From Hymenobacter frigidus (lineage in GTDB: Bacteria > Bacteroidota > Bacteroidia > Cytophagales > Hymenobacteraceae): a stretch of DNA of 64,000 nucleotides. A program made the translations under genes and the position numbers. The notes below the pieces were generated by a model. The model had not been told where the DNA came from. It did no database searches and saw only the letters and a program-made list of their open reading frames with translations. Location of the stretch: the NCBI RefSeq assembly GCF_014640435.1, contig NZ_BMGY01000014.1:33683-97682 (forward strand), in the 5' to 3' direction. Below, piece by piece: positions 33,069 to 41,019 of this stretch. Position 1 is the stretch's first letter, and each line of letters begins with the position of its first letter.

Positions 33069-34385
33069 TCAGCCCTCGTTCTTTTTTGAAAACAGCGCAC
33101 TTCCCGATTTCCACCGCGCAATTTTTGCCGCGATTTCCGCCAAGCCCGGATTGTGGATGCTGCCCAAATGCGTGGTGTAAAACTCGCGGCACGGCACGTA
33201 GCTACCGTCCTCCACGGCCCGTCCCACTTGCTGATAGGCATCCCGAAATGGCACCCCTGAAACAATTAATTGGTTGATATTTTCAACCGAAAAAATTGGG
33301 TCGTATTTCGCCTGCTCAATCACACCAGCTTTAATTTGAATTTTGGGCAGCGCGAACAGAAGTATGTCCAGCAAGTCGACGAATTCCAGCATGGGTCCAA
33401 ACAGCAGCTCCTTCAGCAACTGAAAATCGCGGTGGTAGCCGCTGGGCAGATTACTGGTGGCCAGAATAATATCGTTGGGCAGCGCCTGCAAGCGGTTGGC
33501 GTGCACCCGCACCAACTCAAATACGTCGGGGTTTTTCTTGTGCGGCATAATACTGGAGCCTGTCGTAAACTCCTTGGGCAGATTCACAAACCCTAAGTCC
33601 TGGCTATTGTAAAGCACCAAATCATACGCCATTTTGCCCAGCGTACCCGCCGCACCTGCAATGGCAAAAGCTAGTGTTTTCTCCGTCTTACCGCGCAGCA
33701 TTTGGGCACCCACCGCACTCACAGCCAAGCTGCCAAAACCCAGTTCCCGCGTCGTCGTCTCGCGGTCAATCGGGAAGCTGCTACCAAAGCCCGCGCCCGA
33801 GCCCAACGGGTTCTGGTCGGCCACCGTGTGCGCGGCCTCAAACAGTGCTAAATCCAACAACAGATGCTCGGCGTAGGCTGAAAACCACAGCCCGAAACTA
33901 CTCGGCATGGCCGCCTGGAAGTGCGTGTAACCCGGTAGCAAGTCATTTTTATGAGTTTCTGCTTTCTGTAAGAGTACTTCCACCAGCGCCAGTACTTTGG
34001 CCGAAATCCTCTCCGTGTAATCTTTGATAAACAGTTGGATGGCAGTCAGCACCTGGTCATTACGCGAGCGGGCAGTGTGAATTTTCTTGCCCGCATCACC
34101 AAATTTTTCGGTCAGGTAATACTCGATTTTGGAATGCACGTCTTCAAAGTCGTCCTCAATCTGAAACGTGCCCGCTGCCACCTGCGCCAGCAGCTCATCC
34201 AGCCCCGTAATCAGTTGCTGCCGCTCCGCGTCGGATATCAGGCCCACTTTAGCCAGCATGTTGGCCTGGGCTTTTGAGGCCAGCATATCAAACGGCGCGA
34301 GGTGCATATCCAGCACCCGGTCCTGGCCCACGGTAAATTTTTCAATGGTCTCGTTCACCGAAAACCCTTTCTCCCAAATTTTCAT
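33069..34385 (-). CDS. argH: Argininosuccinate lyase
   Basis: 438 residues of the fumarase/aspartase superfamily; splits argininosuccinate into arginine and fumarate, the last step of the pathway. Seen: HTARSRNDQV, the catalytic signature GSSIMPHKKNPD and PLGSGAGFGSSFPIDR. The start at 34385 (MKIWEKGFSVNE) matches the family N-terminus. The ATG is 15 bases from the stop of the M20 gene, so argB-M20-argH form one minus-strand operon. Confidence 0.96.
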   Translation of the reverse strand: MKIWEKGFSVNETIEKFTVGQDRVLDMHLAPFDMLASKAQANMLAKVGLISDAERQQLITGLDELLAQVAAGTFQIEDDFEDVHSKIEYYLTEKFGDAGKKIHTARSRNDQVLTAIQLFIKDYTERISAKVLALVEVLLQKAETHKNDLLPGYTHFQAAMPSSFGLWFSAYAEHLLLDLALFEAAHTVADQNPLGSGAGFGSSFPIDRETTTRELGFGSLAVSAVGAQMLRGKTEKTLAFAIAGAAGTLGKMAYDLVLYNSQDLGFVNLPKEFTTGSSIMPHKKNPDVFELVRVHANRLQALPNDIILATSNLPSGYHRDFQLLKELLFGPMLEFVDLLDILLFALPKIQIKAGVIEQAKYDPIFSVENINQLIVSGVPFRDAYQQVGRAVEDGSYVPCREFYTTHLGSIHNPGLAEIAAKIARWKSGSALFSKKNEG

Positions 34386-34400
34386 AGCGTGCTCTGGCAA

Positions 34401-35468
34401 CTAAAAACTAAAATCCGTCAGCAATTCAATATAATCCCGAATTCCCGCTCGAATTTCACTCACCAGAATAAATTCATCCGGTGTGTGTGAGCGGGCACTT
34501 TCCCCCGGCCCCATTTTCAACGTCTCAAACGGCATCATTGATTGGTCCGACAGCGTTGGTGAACCATAAGCGGCCTTCCCCATTGCGATGCCCTTTCGAA
34601 TCAGTGGGTGTTTTTCGCTGATGCGCGAGGAGTTTAAGTGCGTAGAGCGCGGCACAATTTCCGACTGCACATTTGCCCGAATAATAGCAACCACTTCTTG
34701 GTTCTGGTATAGCTCATTCGGGCGCACATCTACCACAAACTGGCAGCGGTCGGGCACTACGTTGTGCTGCGTGCCAGCGGTTATCTGCGTCACGGTCATT
34801 TTCACCGGGCCTAATAGCGGCGACACTTTAGGAAACGAGTACTGCCGCAACCAATTAATATCCTCCAGGGCTTTATAGAGGGCATTTTCGCCCTCGTCCC
34901 GGGCGGCATGGCCCGTTTTGCCATGAGCCGTGCCGTCTAATACAATCAGGCCCTTTTCGGCGATGGCTAAGTTCATACCGGTGGGCTCGCCCACAATTCC
35001 TAAATCAATTTTTCCGAGTTCCGGCAGCACGCTCCGAATTCCATTCGCACCCGAAATTTCTTCTTCCGCCGTGATGGCACAAATCAAATTAAACGTATTA
35101 GGCTTGTCCTGCAAATACAAAAATGCCGCCAGCAAACTCACGACCGAAGCACCCGCGTCATTACTACCCAAGCCAATTAACTTATCGCCTTCTTGCACCG
35201 CCTCAAATGGCGGGTACGTCCAGCCCAGGCCCGGCTTCACCGTGTCGTGGTGAGAGTTGAGCAATATCGTCGGCTTACCAGTATTAAAGTTGGCCGAAAC
35301 GGCCCATACGTTATGCTGTTGCCGTTGCACCGCCACACCATGCGCCACCAAGAACTCCTGAATCAGTGTCGCCGCAACGCCTTCTTCACGGGAAAAAGAC
35401 GGCGTTTTAATTAGCTGAGTTAATAGCCCAACGGCTTCATCGCTCAGTTGATTTATTACGTCAGACAT
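34401..35468 (-). CDS. argE: M20 deacylase of arginine biosynthesis (N-acyl-citrulline/ornithine deacetylase)
   Basis: 355 residues, M20 metallopeptidase fold. Metal ligands appear in LLNSHHDTVKPG, LGSNDAGAS and ITAEEEISGANG, with VGEPTG and GKTGHAARDEGENAL in the dimerisation region. Because the transcarbamylase in this cluster is of the N-acyl-ornithine type, the likely substrate is N-acetyl- or N-succinyl-citrulline rather than acetylornithine; this is an inference from pathway logic. Its 5' end overlaps the 3' end of argB by 13 bases. Confidence 0.9.
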   Translation of the reverse strand: MSDVINQLSDEAVGLLTQLIKTPSFSREEGVAATLIQEFLVAHGVAVQRQQHNVWAVSANFNTGKPTILLNSHHDTVKPGLGWTYPPFEAVQEGDKLIGLGSNDAGASVVSLLAAFLYLQDKPNTFNLICAITAEEEISGANGIRSVLPELGKIDLGIVGEPTGMNLAIAEKGLIVLDGTAHGKTGHAARDEGENALYKALEDINWLRQYSFPKVSPLLGPVKMTVTQITAGTQHNVVPDRCQFVVDVRPNELYQNQEVVAIIRANVQSEIVPRSTHLNSSRISEKHPLIRKGIAMGKAAYGSPTLSDQSMMPFETLKMGPGESARSHTPDEFILVSEIRAGIRDYIELLTDFSF

Positions 35469-36238
35469 AGCGTTGTTTTTAACTCTCCATTAATATGTAG
35501 CGCGTGTTCAACAATTACTTTTTTGACACCAAAATGCAACGCTTCAAACGCGTTTTCCAATTTTGGCAACATGCCATCAGAAATTATTTTCCGGGCTTTC
35601 AACTCATCGTAACTTTCAGGTGTTATTTTTGAAATAACGGATTGTTCGTCATTGAAATCCGCTAAAACACCGTTTTTTTCAAAACAAAAGTGTAATGCTA
35701 CTGAATATTGCTGGCTCAACGATTTGGCGACTGATGCCGCGATTGTGTCAGCGTTAGTATTTAATAATTGACCTTGGCCGTCATGGGTAATTGCGCAAAA
35801 AACCGGTGTCAGGCCCAACGTCAGGAACTGGTGAATGAGGCCACCGTCGACACTAGCCTCGCTCAGGTCCCCGACAAACCCGTAGTCAACTTCACGCACG
35901 GAGCGTTTCACAGCCCGAATCACGTTGCCATCTGCTCCACTGACACCTAATGCATTAACACCATAACTTTGCAACGCAGCCACGATTTGCTTGTTGGTTT
36001 TGCCCGCGTAGTACATTGTCACCAGTTCGAGCGTGGCGGCATCGGTGATGCGGCGGCCGCTGACCATTCGCGGGGCAATGCCGAGGCGGCTCATCATTTC
36101 ACTGGCCCCTTTGCCGCCGCCGTGCACAAGAATTTTCGGCCGGCTTATTTCGGAAAATAGCCGCAAGAATTCTAATAAGTCCGGCTCGTGGTCAATTATA
36201 CCGCCGCCGATTTTAAATATTTTTAATTCAGGCTTCAT
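35456..36238 (-). CDS. argB: Acetylglutamate kinase
   Basis: 260 residues of the amino-acid kinase family; phosphorylates N-acyl-glutamate. Seen: IFKIGGGIID, ILVHGGGKGASEMM, NTNADTIAASVAKSL near the C-terminal ATP region and ISDGMLPKLENAFEAL. The start at 36238 (MKPELKIFKIGG) fits the family. First gene of the minus-strand arginine operon. Its base composition is less GC-rich than the plus-strand half, as with argE and argH. Confidence 0.95.
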   Translation of the reverse strand: MKPELKIFKIGGGIIDHEPDLLEFLRLFSEISRPKILVHGGGKGASEMMSRLGIAPRMVSGRRITDAATLELVTMYYAGKTNKQIVAALQSYGVNALGVSGADGNVIRAVKRSVREVDYGFVGDLSEASVDGGLIHQFLTLGLTPVFCAITHDGQGQLLNTNADTIAASVAKSLSQQYSVALHFCFEKNGVLADFNDEQSVISKITPESYDELKARKIISDGMLPKLENAFEALHFGVKKVIVEHALHINGELKTTLCLT

Positions 36239-36305
36239 CACTGCTTCGCATGCGCGCAAAGCCCAGGGCGGGCAGTGGCTGTTTCAAAAATTAACACCAG
36301 AAATG

Positions 36306-36336
36306 TTGCAGGCAAAAGTAAGGGCTTTTACCTTTG
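36306..36336 (+). promoter_or_regulatory. Promoter of the plus-strand arginine operon
   Basis: TTG at 36306-36308 and TACCTTTG at 36329-36336 are separated by 20 bases. The start would be near 36342, leaving a leader of about 318 bases before the first gene, which is unusually long. Confidence 0.6.
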
Positions 36337-36398
36337 CGGCAGAATTGAACCTCTTGGTTCGGCACTTCGTTAAAACGCCGAATCGACTAATTTCCGCC

Positions 36399-36500
36399 AT
36401 GCGCCTCCCGGTTTCTTCGTCAGCTTTGCTTGCTCCCGCCGCCTGGCCGGGGGTAGCGGGTGTGTGCGAAACGGCTTGTGCCCTGGTGCGACGACCCTAG
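36399..36500 (+). other. Small leader ORF in the arginine operon leader
   Basis: A 33-codon open frame (MRLPVSSSALLAPAAW at its start) ends ...CALVRRP, with two adjacent CGA arginine codons just before the last residue. It lies between the inferred promoter and the first gene. An arginine-sensing leader peptide is possible, but two tandem Arg codons alone are weak evidence. Confidence 0.3.
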
Positions 36501-36599
36501 CGGCTTCGACAGCCGCATGTTGGCCCCTGGGCCATCCCTCGTGAGCCGGGCTAGTATCCGCTCACTACTTACCGACAGGTTTGGGCTTTAGCAGGAATA

Positions 36600-36651
36600 A
36601 CCCGCACAAAACGGGTGGTCCGGATAGCCGCGCGTCTATCCCTAAGTTTTT
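36600..36651 (+). promoter_or_regulatory. Tandem hairpins and T-run before the first arginine gene
   Basis: ACCCG/CGGGT (36600-36616) and GGATAG/CTATCC (36622-36641) are followed by TTTTT at 36647-36651, nine bases before the ATG. Further short stems lie upstream (GCGGCT/AGCCGC near 36500). The set could act as an attenuator, but the stems are short. Confidence 0.35.
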
Positions 36652-36659
36652 AATAATCA

Positions 36660-37256
36660 ATGATAATTCGGGTTGCAACAGCAGCGGACACGCAGTTCGC
36701 TGACTTATTATGCCAATGGTACGTCGAGTCGGCCAAAACGCGGGGCACTGGCATTGCCAAGCGCGAACCGGCCTACGTGGCCCAAAAAATGGCCAGCGGC
36801 GACAGCATCATCGCCTTCGTCGACGGCGAGCTGGCCGGCTTTTGCTACATCGAAACCTTTGACGACAAGACCTTTGTCGTCAACTCTGGCCTGGTCGTAA
36901 ACGCCGCTATTCGCAAGCATGGCGTGGGCCGCGCCATCAAGCAAGGCGTGTTTGATTTGTCGCGTTTGAAGTATCCGCAGGCCAAGATTTTCGGCATCAC
37001 AACCAGTTTGGCGGTGATGAAAATCAACACCGATTTGGGCTACGAGCCGGTCACATTTTCCGAACTCACCGCCAGCGAAGACTTCTGGAAAGGCTGCAAA
37101 AGCTGCAAAAACTACAGCATCCTGATGGACAACGACCGCAAGCTGTGCCTCTGCACCGGCATGCTCTACGACGCGGCCGATAAGCTCGTGCAGGTTCAAA
37201 TCCCCGATTTTAATACCGTCGCCTCGCAACTCGATTCTCCCAATTCTGCATCATGA
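36660..37256 (+). CDS. GNAT acetyltransferase of the arginine cluster (ArgA-like)
   Basis: 198 residues, GNAT fold: VATAADTQFADLLCQWYVES, IIAFVDGELAGFCYIETFDD, then AAIRKHGVGRAIKQGVFDLS (acetyl-CoA loop) and ITTSLAVMKINTDLGYEPVT. A Cys-rich insert FWKGCKSCKNYSI...LCLCTG near residues 142-167 could bind a metal. Found as the first gene of the arginine operon in Bacteroidota, it is the likely N-acylglutamate synthase. It overlaps argG by 4 bases (ATGA). Confidence 0.85.
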   Translation: MIIRVATAADTQFADLLCQWYVESAKTRGTGIAKREPAYVAQKMASGDSIIAFVDGELAGFCYIETFDDKTFVVNSGLVVNAAIRKHGVGRAIKQGVFDLSRLKYPQAKIFGITTSLAVMKINTDLGYEPVTFSELTASEDFWKGCKSCKNYSILMDNDRKLCLCTGMLYDAADKLVQVQIPDFNTVASQLDSPNSAS

Positions 37257-38443
37257 AGAAAAAAGCCATACTGGCCTATAGCGGCGGCCTCGATACCTCA
37301 TTCTGCGCCGTGTATTTGTCGCGCGACCTCGACCTGGAAGTACACACCGTCATCGTCAACTCCGGCGGCTTCACGGCCCAGGAATTGGCCGACATCGAGA
37401 AGCGCGCCTACGAATTGGGCTCGGTGAAGCATGAAGTAATTGACGTAACCGACCGGTTTTACCGCGACTGCCTGCGCTATTTACTATTCGGCAACGTGCT
37501 GAAAAACGATACCTACCCGCTGAGCGTGAGCGCCGAGCGCATGTTCCAGTCGCTGGCCATTGCCGAATATGCCCGCGCCAACGAGGCCGACTACATCGCG
37601 CACGGCAGCACGGGAGCCGGCAATGACCAAGTCCGTTTCGACGTGGCTTTCGCGGTTATCGCGCCCAACACGGAGGTTCTGACGCCCATCCGCGACCTGA
37701 AACTCTCGCGCCAGGCCGAGATTGAATACCTGCACCAGCAGGGATTCGAAATGAGCTGGGAAAAAGCTCGTTACTCTATTAATAAGGGCATTTGGGGCAC
37801 CAGCGTGGGTGGCGTCGAAACGCTGACTTCGCACGAAGCGCTGCCGGAAAGCGCCTACCCATCGCAGTTGCAACGACAGGATTCGGAGCGCGTGGAAATC
37901 ACCTTTGAGAAGGGCGAGCCGGTGGCGCTCAATGGCGAAATAATGAATCCCATCGCCCTGATTCAGAAGCTGAACGAATCAGGTTCGGCCTTCGCCATCG
38001 GCCGCGACACGCACGTGGGCGACACCATTCTGGGCATCAAGGGCCGCGTGGGTTTTGAGGCGCCCGCGCCGCTTATCCTCATCAAGGCGCACCACTTGCT
38101 GGAGAAGCACACCAGCACCCGCTGGCAGCTGCTGCACAAGGACTACATCGCCAACTGGTACGGTACGCTCCTCCATGAGGCTCAATACCTTGACCCGGTG
38201 ATGCGCGATATGGAAGCCTTCCTGGAATCGTCGCAGAACCACGTTTCGGGTAAGGTATTCGTCAACCTCAAGCCGTATCGATTTGAGCTGCTCGGCATCG
38301 AGTCCAGGTATGATATGATGCAGTCGAAAGTGGCTACCTACGGCGAGGAAAATAACGCCTGGGATGCCCGCGACGCCCGGGGTTTCATCAAGATTTTCGG
38401 CAACCAGCTGAAGATTAGCGCCAGCCTCAACGATGAAAATTAA
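37253..38443 (+). CDS. argG: Argininosuccinate synthase
   Basis: 396 residues; joins citrulline and aspartate using ATP. The N-terminal PP-loop ILAYSGGLDTSF is intact, followed by AHGSTGAGNDQVRFD and YSINKGIWGTSVGG. Its ATG overlaps the stop of the GNAT gene, and its last 11 bases overlap argC, so the three are translationally linked. Confidence 0.97.
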   Translation: MKKKAILAYSGGLDTSFCAVYLSRDLDLEVHTVIVNSGGFTAQELADIEKRAYELGSVKHEVIDVTDRFYRDCLRYLLFGNVLKNDTYPLSVSAERMFQSLAIAEYARANEADYIAHGSTGAGNDQVRFDVAFAVIAPNTEVLTPIRDLKLSRQAEIEYLHQQGFEMSWEKARYSINKGIWGTSVGGVETLTSHEALPESAYPSQLQRQDSERVEITFEKGEPVALNGEIMNPIALIQKLNESGSAFAIGRDTHVGDTILGIKGRVGFEAPAPLILIKAHHLLEKHTSTRWQLLHKDYIANWYGTLLHEAQYLDPVMRDMEAFLESSQNHVSGKVFVNLKPYRFELLGIESRYDMMQSKVATYGEENNAWDARDARGFIKIFGNQLKISASLNDEN

Positions 38444-39407
38444 GGTCGGCATCGTGGGCGGGGCCGGCTACACGGCCGGCGAGCTCATCCGCATTCTGCT
38501 GCACCACGAATTTGTGGAATTGGGCGGCATCGTCAGCTCGTCGAACGCGGGCAACCCGGTGCATCTGGTGCACGACGACCTGGTAGGCGAAACCGACCTG
38601 GCTTTTACGTCTGAACTGGCTGGTGATGAGGACGTGGTGTTTCTGTGCCTCGGGCACGGCAATTCCAAATCATGGCTGCATAAAACCGTCTTGCCAGCCA
38701 CCACGCACGTCATCGACCTGAGCAACGATTTCCGCCTGAATGCGGATGCCGAGTTTGAAGGCCGCGAGTTCGTGTACGGCCTGCCGGAGCTGAACCGGAG
38801 CCGCATCCAGCAGGCCCAGAGCATTGCCAATCCCGGCTGTTTCGCCACGGCCATTCAGTTGGCGCTGCTGCCGCTGGCCGGTAAGCTCACCAACGATATC
38901 CACGTTTCGGCCATTACCGGCTCGACTGGCGCGGGCCAGAGCCTCTCGGAAACGGTGCATTTTTCGTGGCGCACCAACAACGTGTCCATCTACAAGCCTT
39001 TCACGCACCAGCACCTCGGCGAAATCGGCGAGAGCCTGGCGCAGCTCCAGCCGCAATCAGAGGCCGAGATTCACTTTATCCCTTACCGCGGCAATTTCTC
39101 GCGGGGCATTTTCGCCAGCGTCTACACGCCGTCGGATTTAACGCAGGATGAGGCACGGGAGCTGTATAAGCAGTTTTACGCTGACGCGCCGTTCACTACG
39201 GTTTCGGATAAAGAAATTCATTTGAAGCAGGTGGTAAATACCAACAAATGCCTGCTGCACGTGCAGAAGCAAGGCAAGCAGTTATTGGTTACGTCGGTAA
39301 TTGATAATTTGGTGAAGGGTGCTTCGGGCCAGGCAGTGCAAAATATGAACTTGATTTTTGGGCTGCCGGAAACGACGGGTCTGAATTTGAAAGCGGGGCT
39401 TTTGTAA
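38433..39407 (+). CDS. argC: N-acetyl-gamma-glutamyl-phosphate reductase
   Basis: 324 residues; NADPH-dependent reduction of N-acyl-glutamyl phosphate. The dinucleotide loop is VGIVGGAGYTAGEL, the catalytic Cys is in IANPGCFATAIQL, and the substrate region includes HQHLGEIGESL and FIPYRGNFSRGIF. It overlaps argG by 11 bases. A palindromic repeat separates it from argD. Confidence 0.97.
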   Translation: MKIKVGIVGGAGYTAGELIRILLHHEFVELGGIVSSSNAGNPVHLVHDDLVGETDLAFTSELAGDEDVVFLCLGHGNSKSWLHKTVLPATTHVIDLSNDFRLNADAEFEGREFVYGLPELNRSRIQQAQSIANPGCFATAIQLALLPLAGKLTNDIHVSAITGSTGAGQSLSETVHFSWRTNNVSIYKPFTHQHLGEIGESLAQLQPQSEAEIHFIPYRGNFSRGIFASVYTPSDLTQDEARELYKQFYADAPFTTVSDKEIHLKQVVNTNKCLLHVQKQGKQLLVTSVIDNLVKGASGQAVQNMNLIFGLPETTGLNLKAGLL

Positions 39408-39418
39408 TGCAACACCTC

Positions 39419-39532
39419 AACGTCATGCCGAGCGCAGCCGAGGCATCTCGCTTGTGGTAGTAATCAAAAACCGTTGCGACAATTGATTTAGTAATGCACG
39501 CGAGATGCCTCGGCTACGCTCGGCATGACGTT
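39419..39532. repeat. PAL family copy 5 (inside the arginine operon)
   Basis: Arms AACGTCATGCCGAGCGCAGC... (39419-39451) and the complement ending GGCATGACGTT (39500-39532) around a 48-base loop. It sits between argC and argD, so the polycistronic RNA would carry the hairpin. Confidence 0.9.
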
Positions 39533-39563
39533 CTTAATTCAGGCTTAAACAGCTCAAAAAACC

Positions 39564-40739
39564 ATGGAGCTTTTCAACGTTTATCCGCTCGTCAACATCA
39601 CGCCCGTGCGGGCGCTCGGTGCGAAGCTGTGGGACGACCAGGGCCAGGAATACCTGGATTTCTATGGCGGCCACGCCGTTATTTCCATCGGCCACAGCCA
39701 CCCGCACTACGTGCAGCGCCTCACCGAGCAGCTGCAGAACATTGGCTTCTACTCCAACTCAGTACAGATTCCGATTCAGACGCAGCTGGCGCACAAGCTG
39801 GGCCAGGTATCGGGCTATAAGGATTACGCGCTGTTTCTGTGCAACTCGGGGGCCGAGGCCAATGAGAATGCGCTGAAACTGGCCTCCTTCCACACCGGCA
39901 AAACCCGCGTGGTGGCGTTTAAGGGCGCGTTTCACGGCCGCACCTCGGGCGCGGTAGCGGCCACAGATAACCCGAAAATCGTGGCGCCTTTCAACGCCGG
40001 CCACGCCATTTCCTTCGTTGATTACGACCTGCGGGCGGTGGCCGAAATCCTGCGCGGCGGCGACGTGTGCGCCGTTATCGTGGAGCCGATTCAGGGCGTG
40101 GCCGGCATCATCATGCCTTCCGATGAGTTTTTGCAAGGCCTGGCACTGCTCTGCGGGGCACACAACATCATCCTGATTGCCGACGAGGTGCAGAGCGGCT
40201 ACGGACGCAGCGGCAAGTTTTTTGCCCACCAGCACGCCGGCATTCGGCCCGATATTATTGCCGTGGCCAAGGGCATGGGCAACGGCTTCCCCATCGGCGG
40301 CATTCTGATTTCGCCCGCGCTCAAAGCCTCCTATGGCCTGCTGGGCACCACTTTCGGCGGCAATCACTTAGCCTGCGCCGCCGCCCTGGCCGTGCTCGAA
40401 GTTATTGAAGAGGAAAACCTACTAGCCCACGCCACCGAACTGGGCGAGTATCTGCGCCAGGAATTACTGGCCCACGCCGGGGCCGAAGAAATCCGGGGCC
40501 GGGGCCTCATGGTGGGCATCAAATACAGCTTCCCCATCAAGGAGGTGCGCGACAAGTTGCTCTCGGAGTTCCACATTTTCGTAGGTAATGCGTCGGACCC
40601 CACGGTACTGCGGCTGCTGCCGCCGCTGAATATCACGAAGGCGGAGGTTGACCGGTTTTTGGGGGCGCTGGTTGCGTTGACCAACGAAACCTCACCCCCT
40701 AGCCCCCTCTCCCGTGGAGAGGGGGGACTAAGTACCTAG
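39564..40739 (+). CDS. argD: N-acyl-ornithine aminotransferase
   Basis: 391 residues, class III PLP aminotransferase. Seen: DFYGGHAVISIGHSHPHYV, SGAEANENALKLA, the IADEVQSGYGRSGKF block and the PLP lysine in VAKGMGNGFPIGG, plus TTFGGNHLACAAALAVL. It converts the semialdehyde to N-acyl-ornithine. The last 18 residues (NETSPPSPLSRGEGGLST) are encoded by a family 2 repeat that has run into the reading frame and supplied the stop, so the tail is not family sequence. Confidence 0.95.
   Translation: MELFNVYPLVNITPVRALGAKLWDDQGQEYLDFYGGHAVISIGHSHPHYVQRLTEQLQNIGFYSNSVQIPIQTQLAHKLGQVSGYKDYALFLCNSGAEANENALKLASFHTGKTRVVAFKGAFHGRTSGAVAATDNPKIVAPFNAGHAISFVDYDLRAVAEILRGGDVCAVIVEPIQGVAGIIMPSDEFLQGLALLCGAHNIILIADEVQSGYGRSGKFFAHQHAGIRPDIIAVAKGMGNGFPIGGILISPALKASYGLLGTTFGGNHLACAAALAVLEVIEEENLLAHATELGEYLRQELLAHAGAEEIRGRGLMVGIKYSFPIKEVRDKLLSEFHIFVGNASDPTVLRLLPPLNITKAEVDRFLGALVALTNETSPPSPLSRGEGGLST
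40690..40726. repeat. Family 2 repeat within the argD 3' end
   Basis: CCTCACCCCCTAGCCCCCTC and the following GTGGAGAGGGG match the repeat at 4700 and 10629. It is translated as the C-terminal tail of ArgD. Confidence 0.85.
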
Positions 40740-40756
40740 ACAAAATTAAACGAGGT

Positions 40757-40902
40757 GGCGGTGGTCTGAAGCAGGATAAAAACCAAAATTTAATCAATTA
40801 GTCGAGAAGCAGAACACGCTTTTGGGGAGCAGTAAAAGCCGCTTTTTCGAAAGCCGCTTTGGTATCATCAGATTCAAAATCATCTCGCTTTAGACCACCG
40901 CC
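40757..40902. mobile_element. 146-bp MITE-like element, copy 2
   Basis: Same length and ends (GGCGGTGGTCTGAA and TTTAGACCACCGCC) as the copy at 24008, with clearly related interior sequence (CACGCTTTTG, CGCTTTTTCGAAAG). No target duplication is visible, so it is older or has been rearranged. It lies between argD and argF' and does not contain a gene. Confidence 0.85.
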
Positions 40903-41019
40903 CTCATTTTATGTATCTGAGAAGCCAATGAGTCGAGCGTTATCAGATGATGCGCTACCTGAGAATCCTCTTCAAAACTCTATTCAAGCCACAGTAATAA
41001 AGCAGGTTGTTTAGATGCC

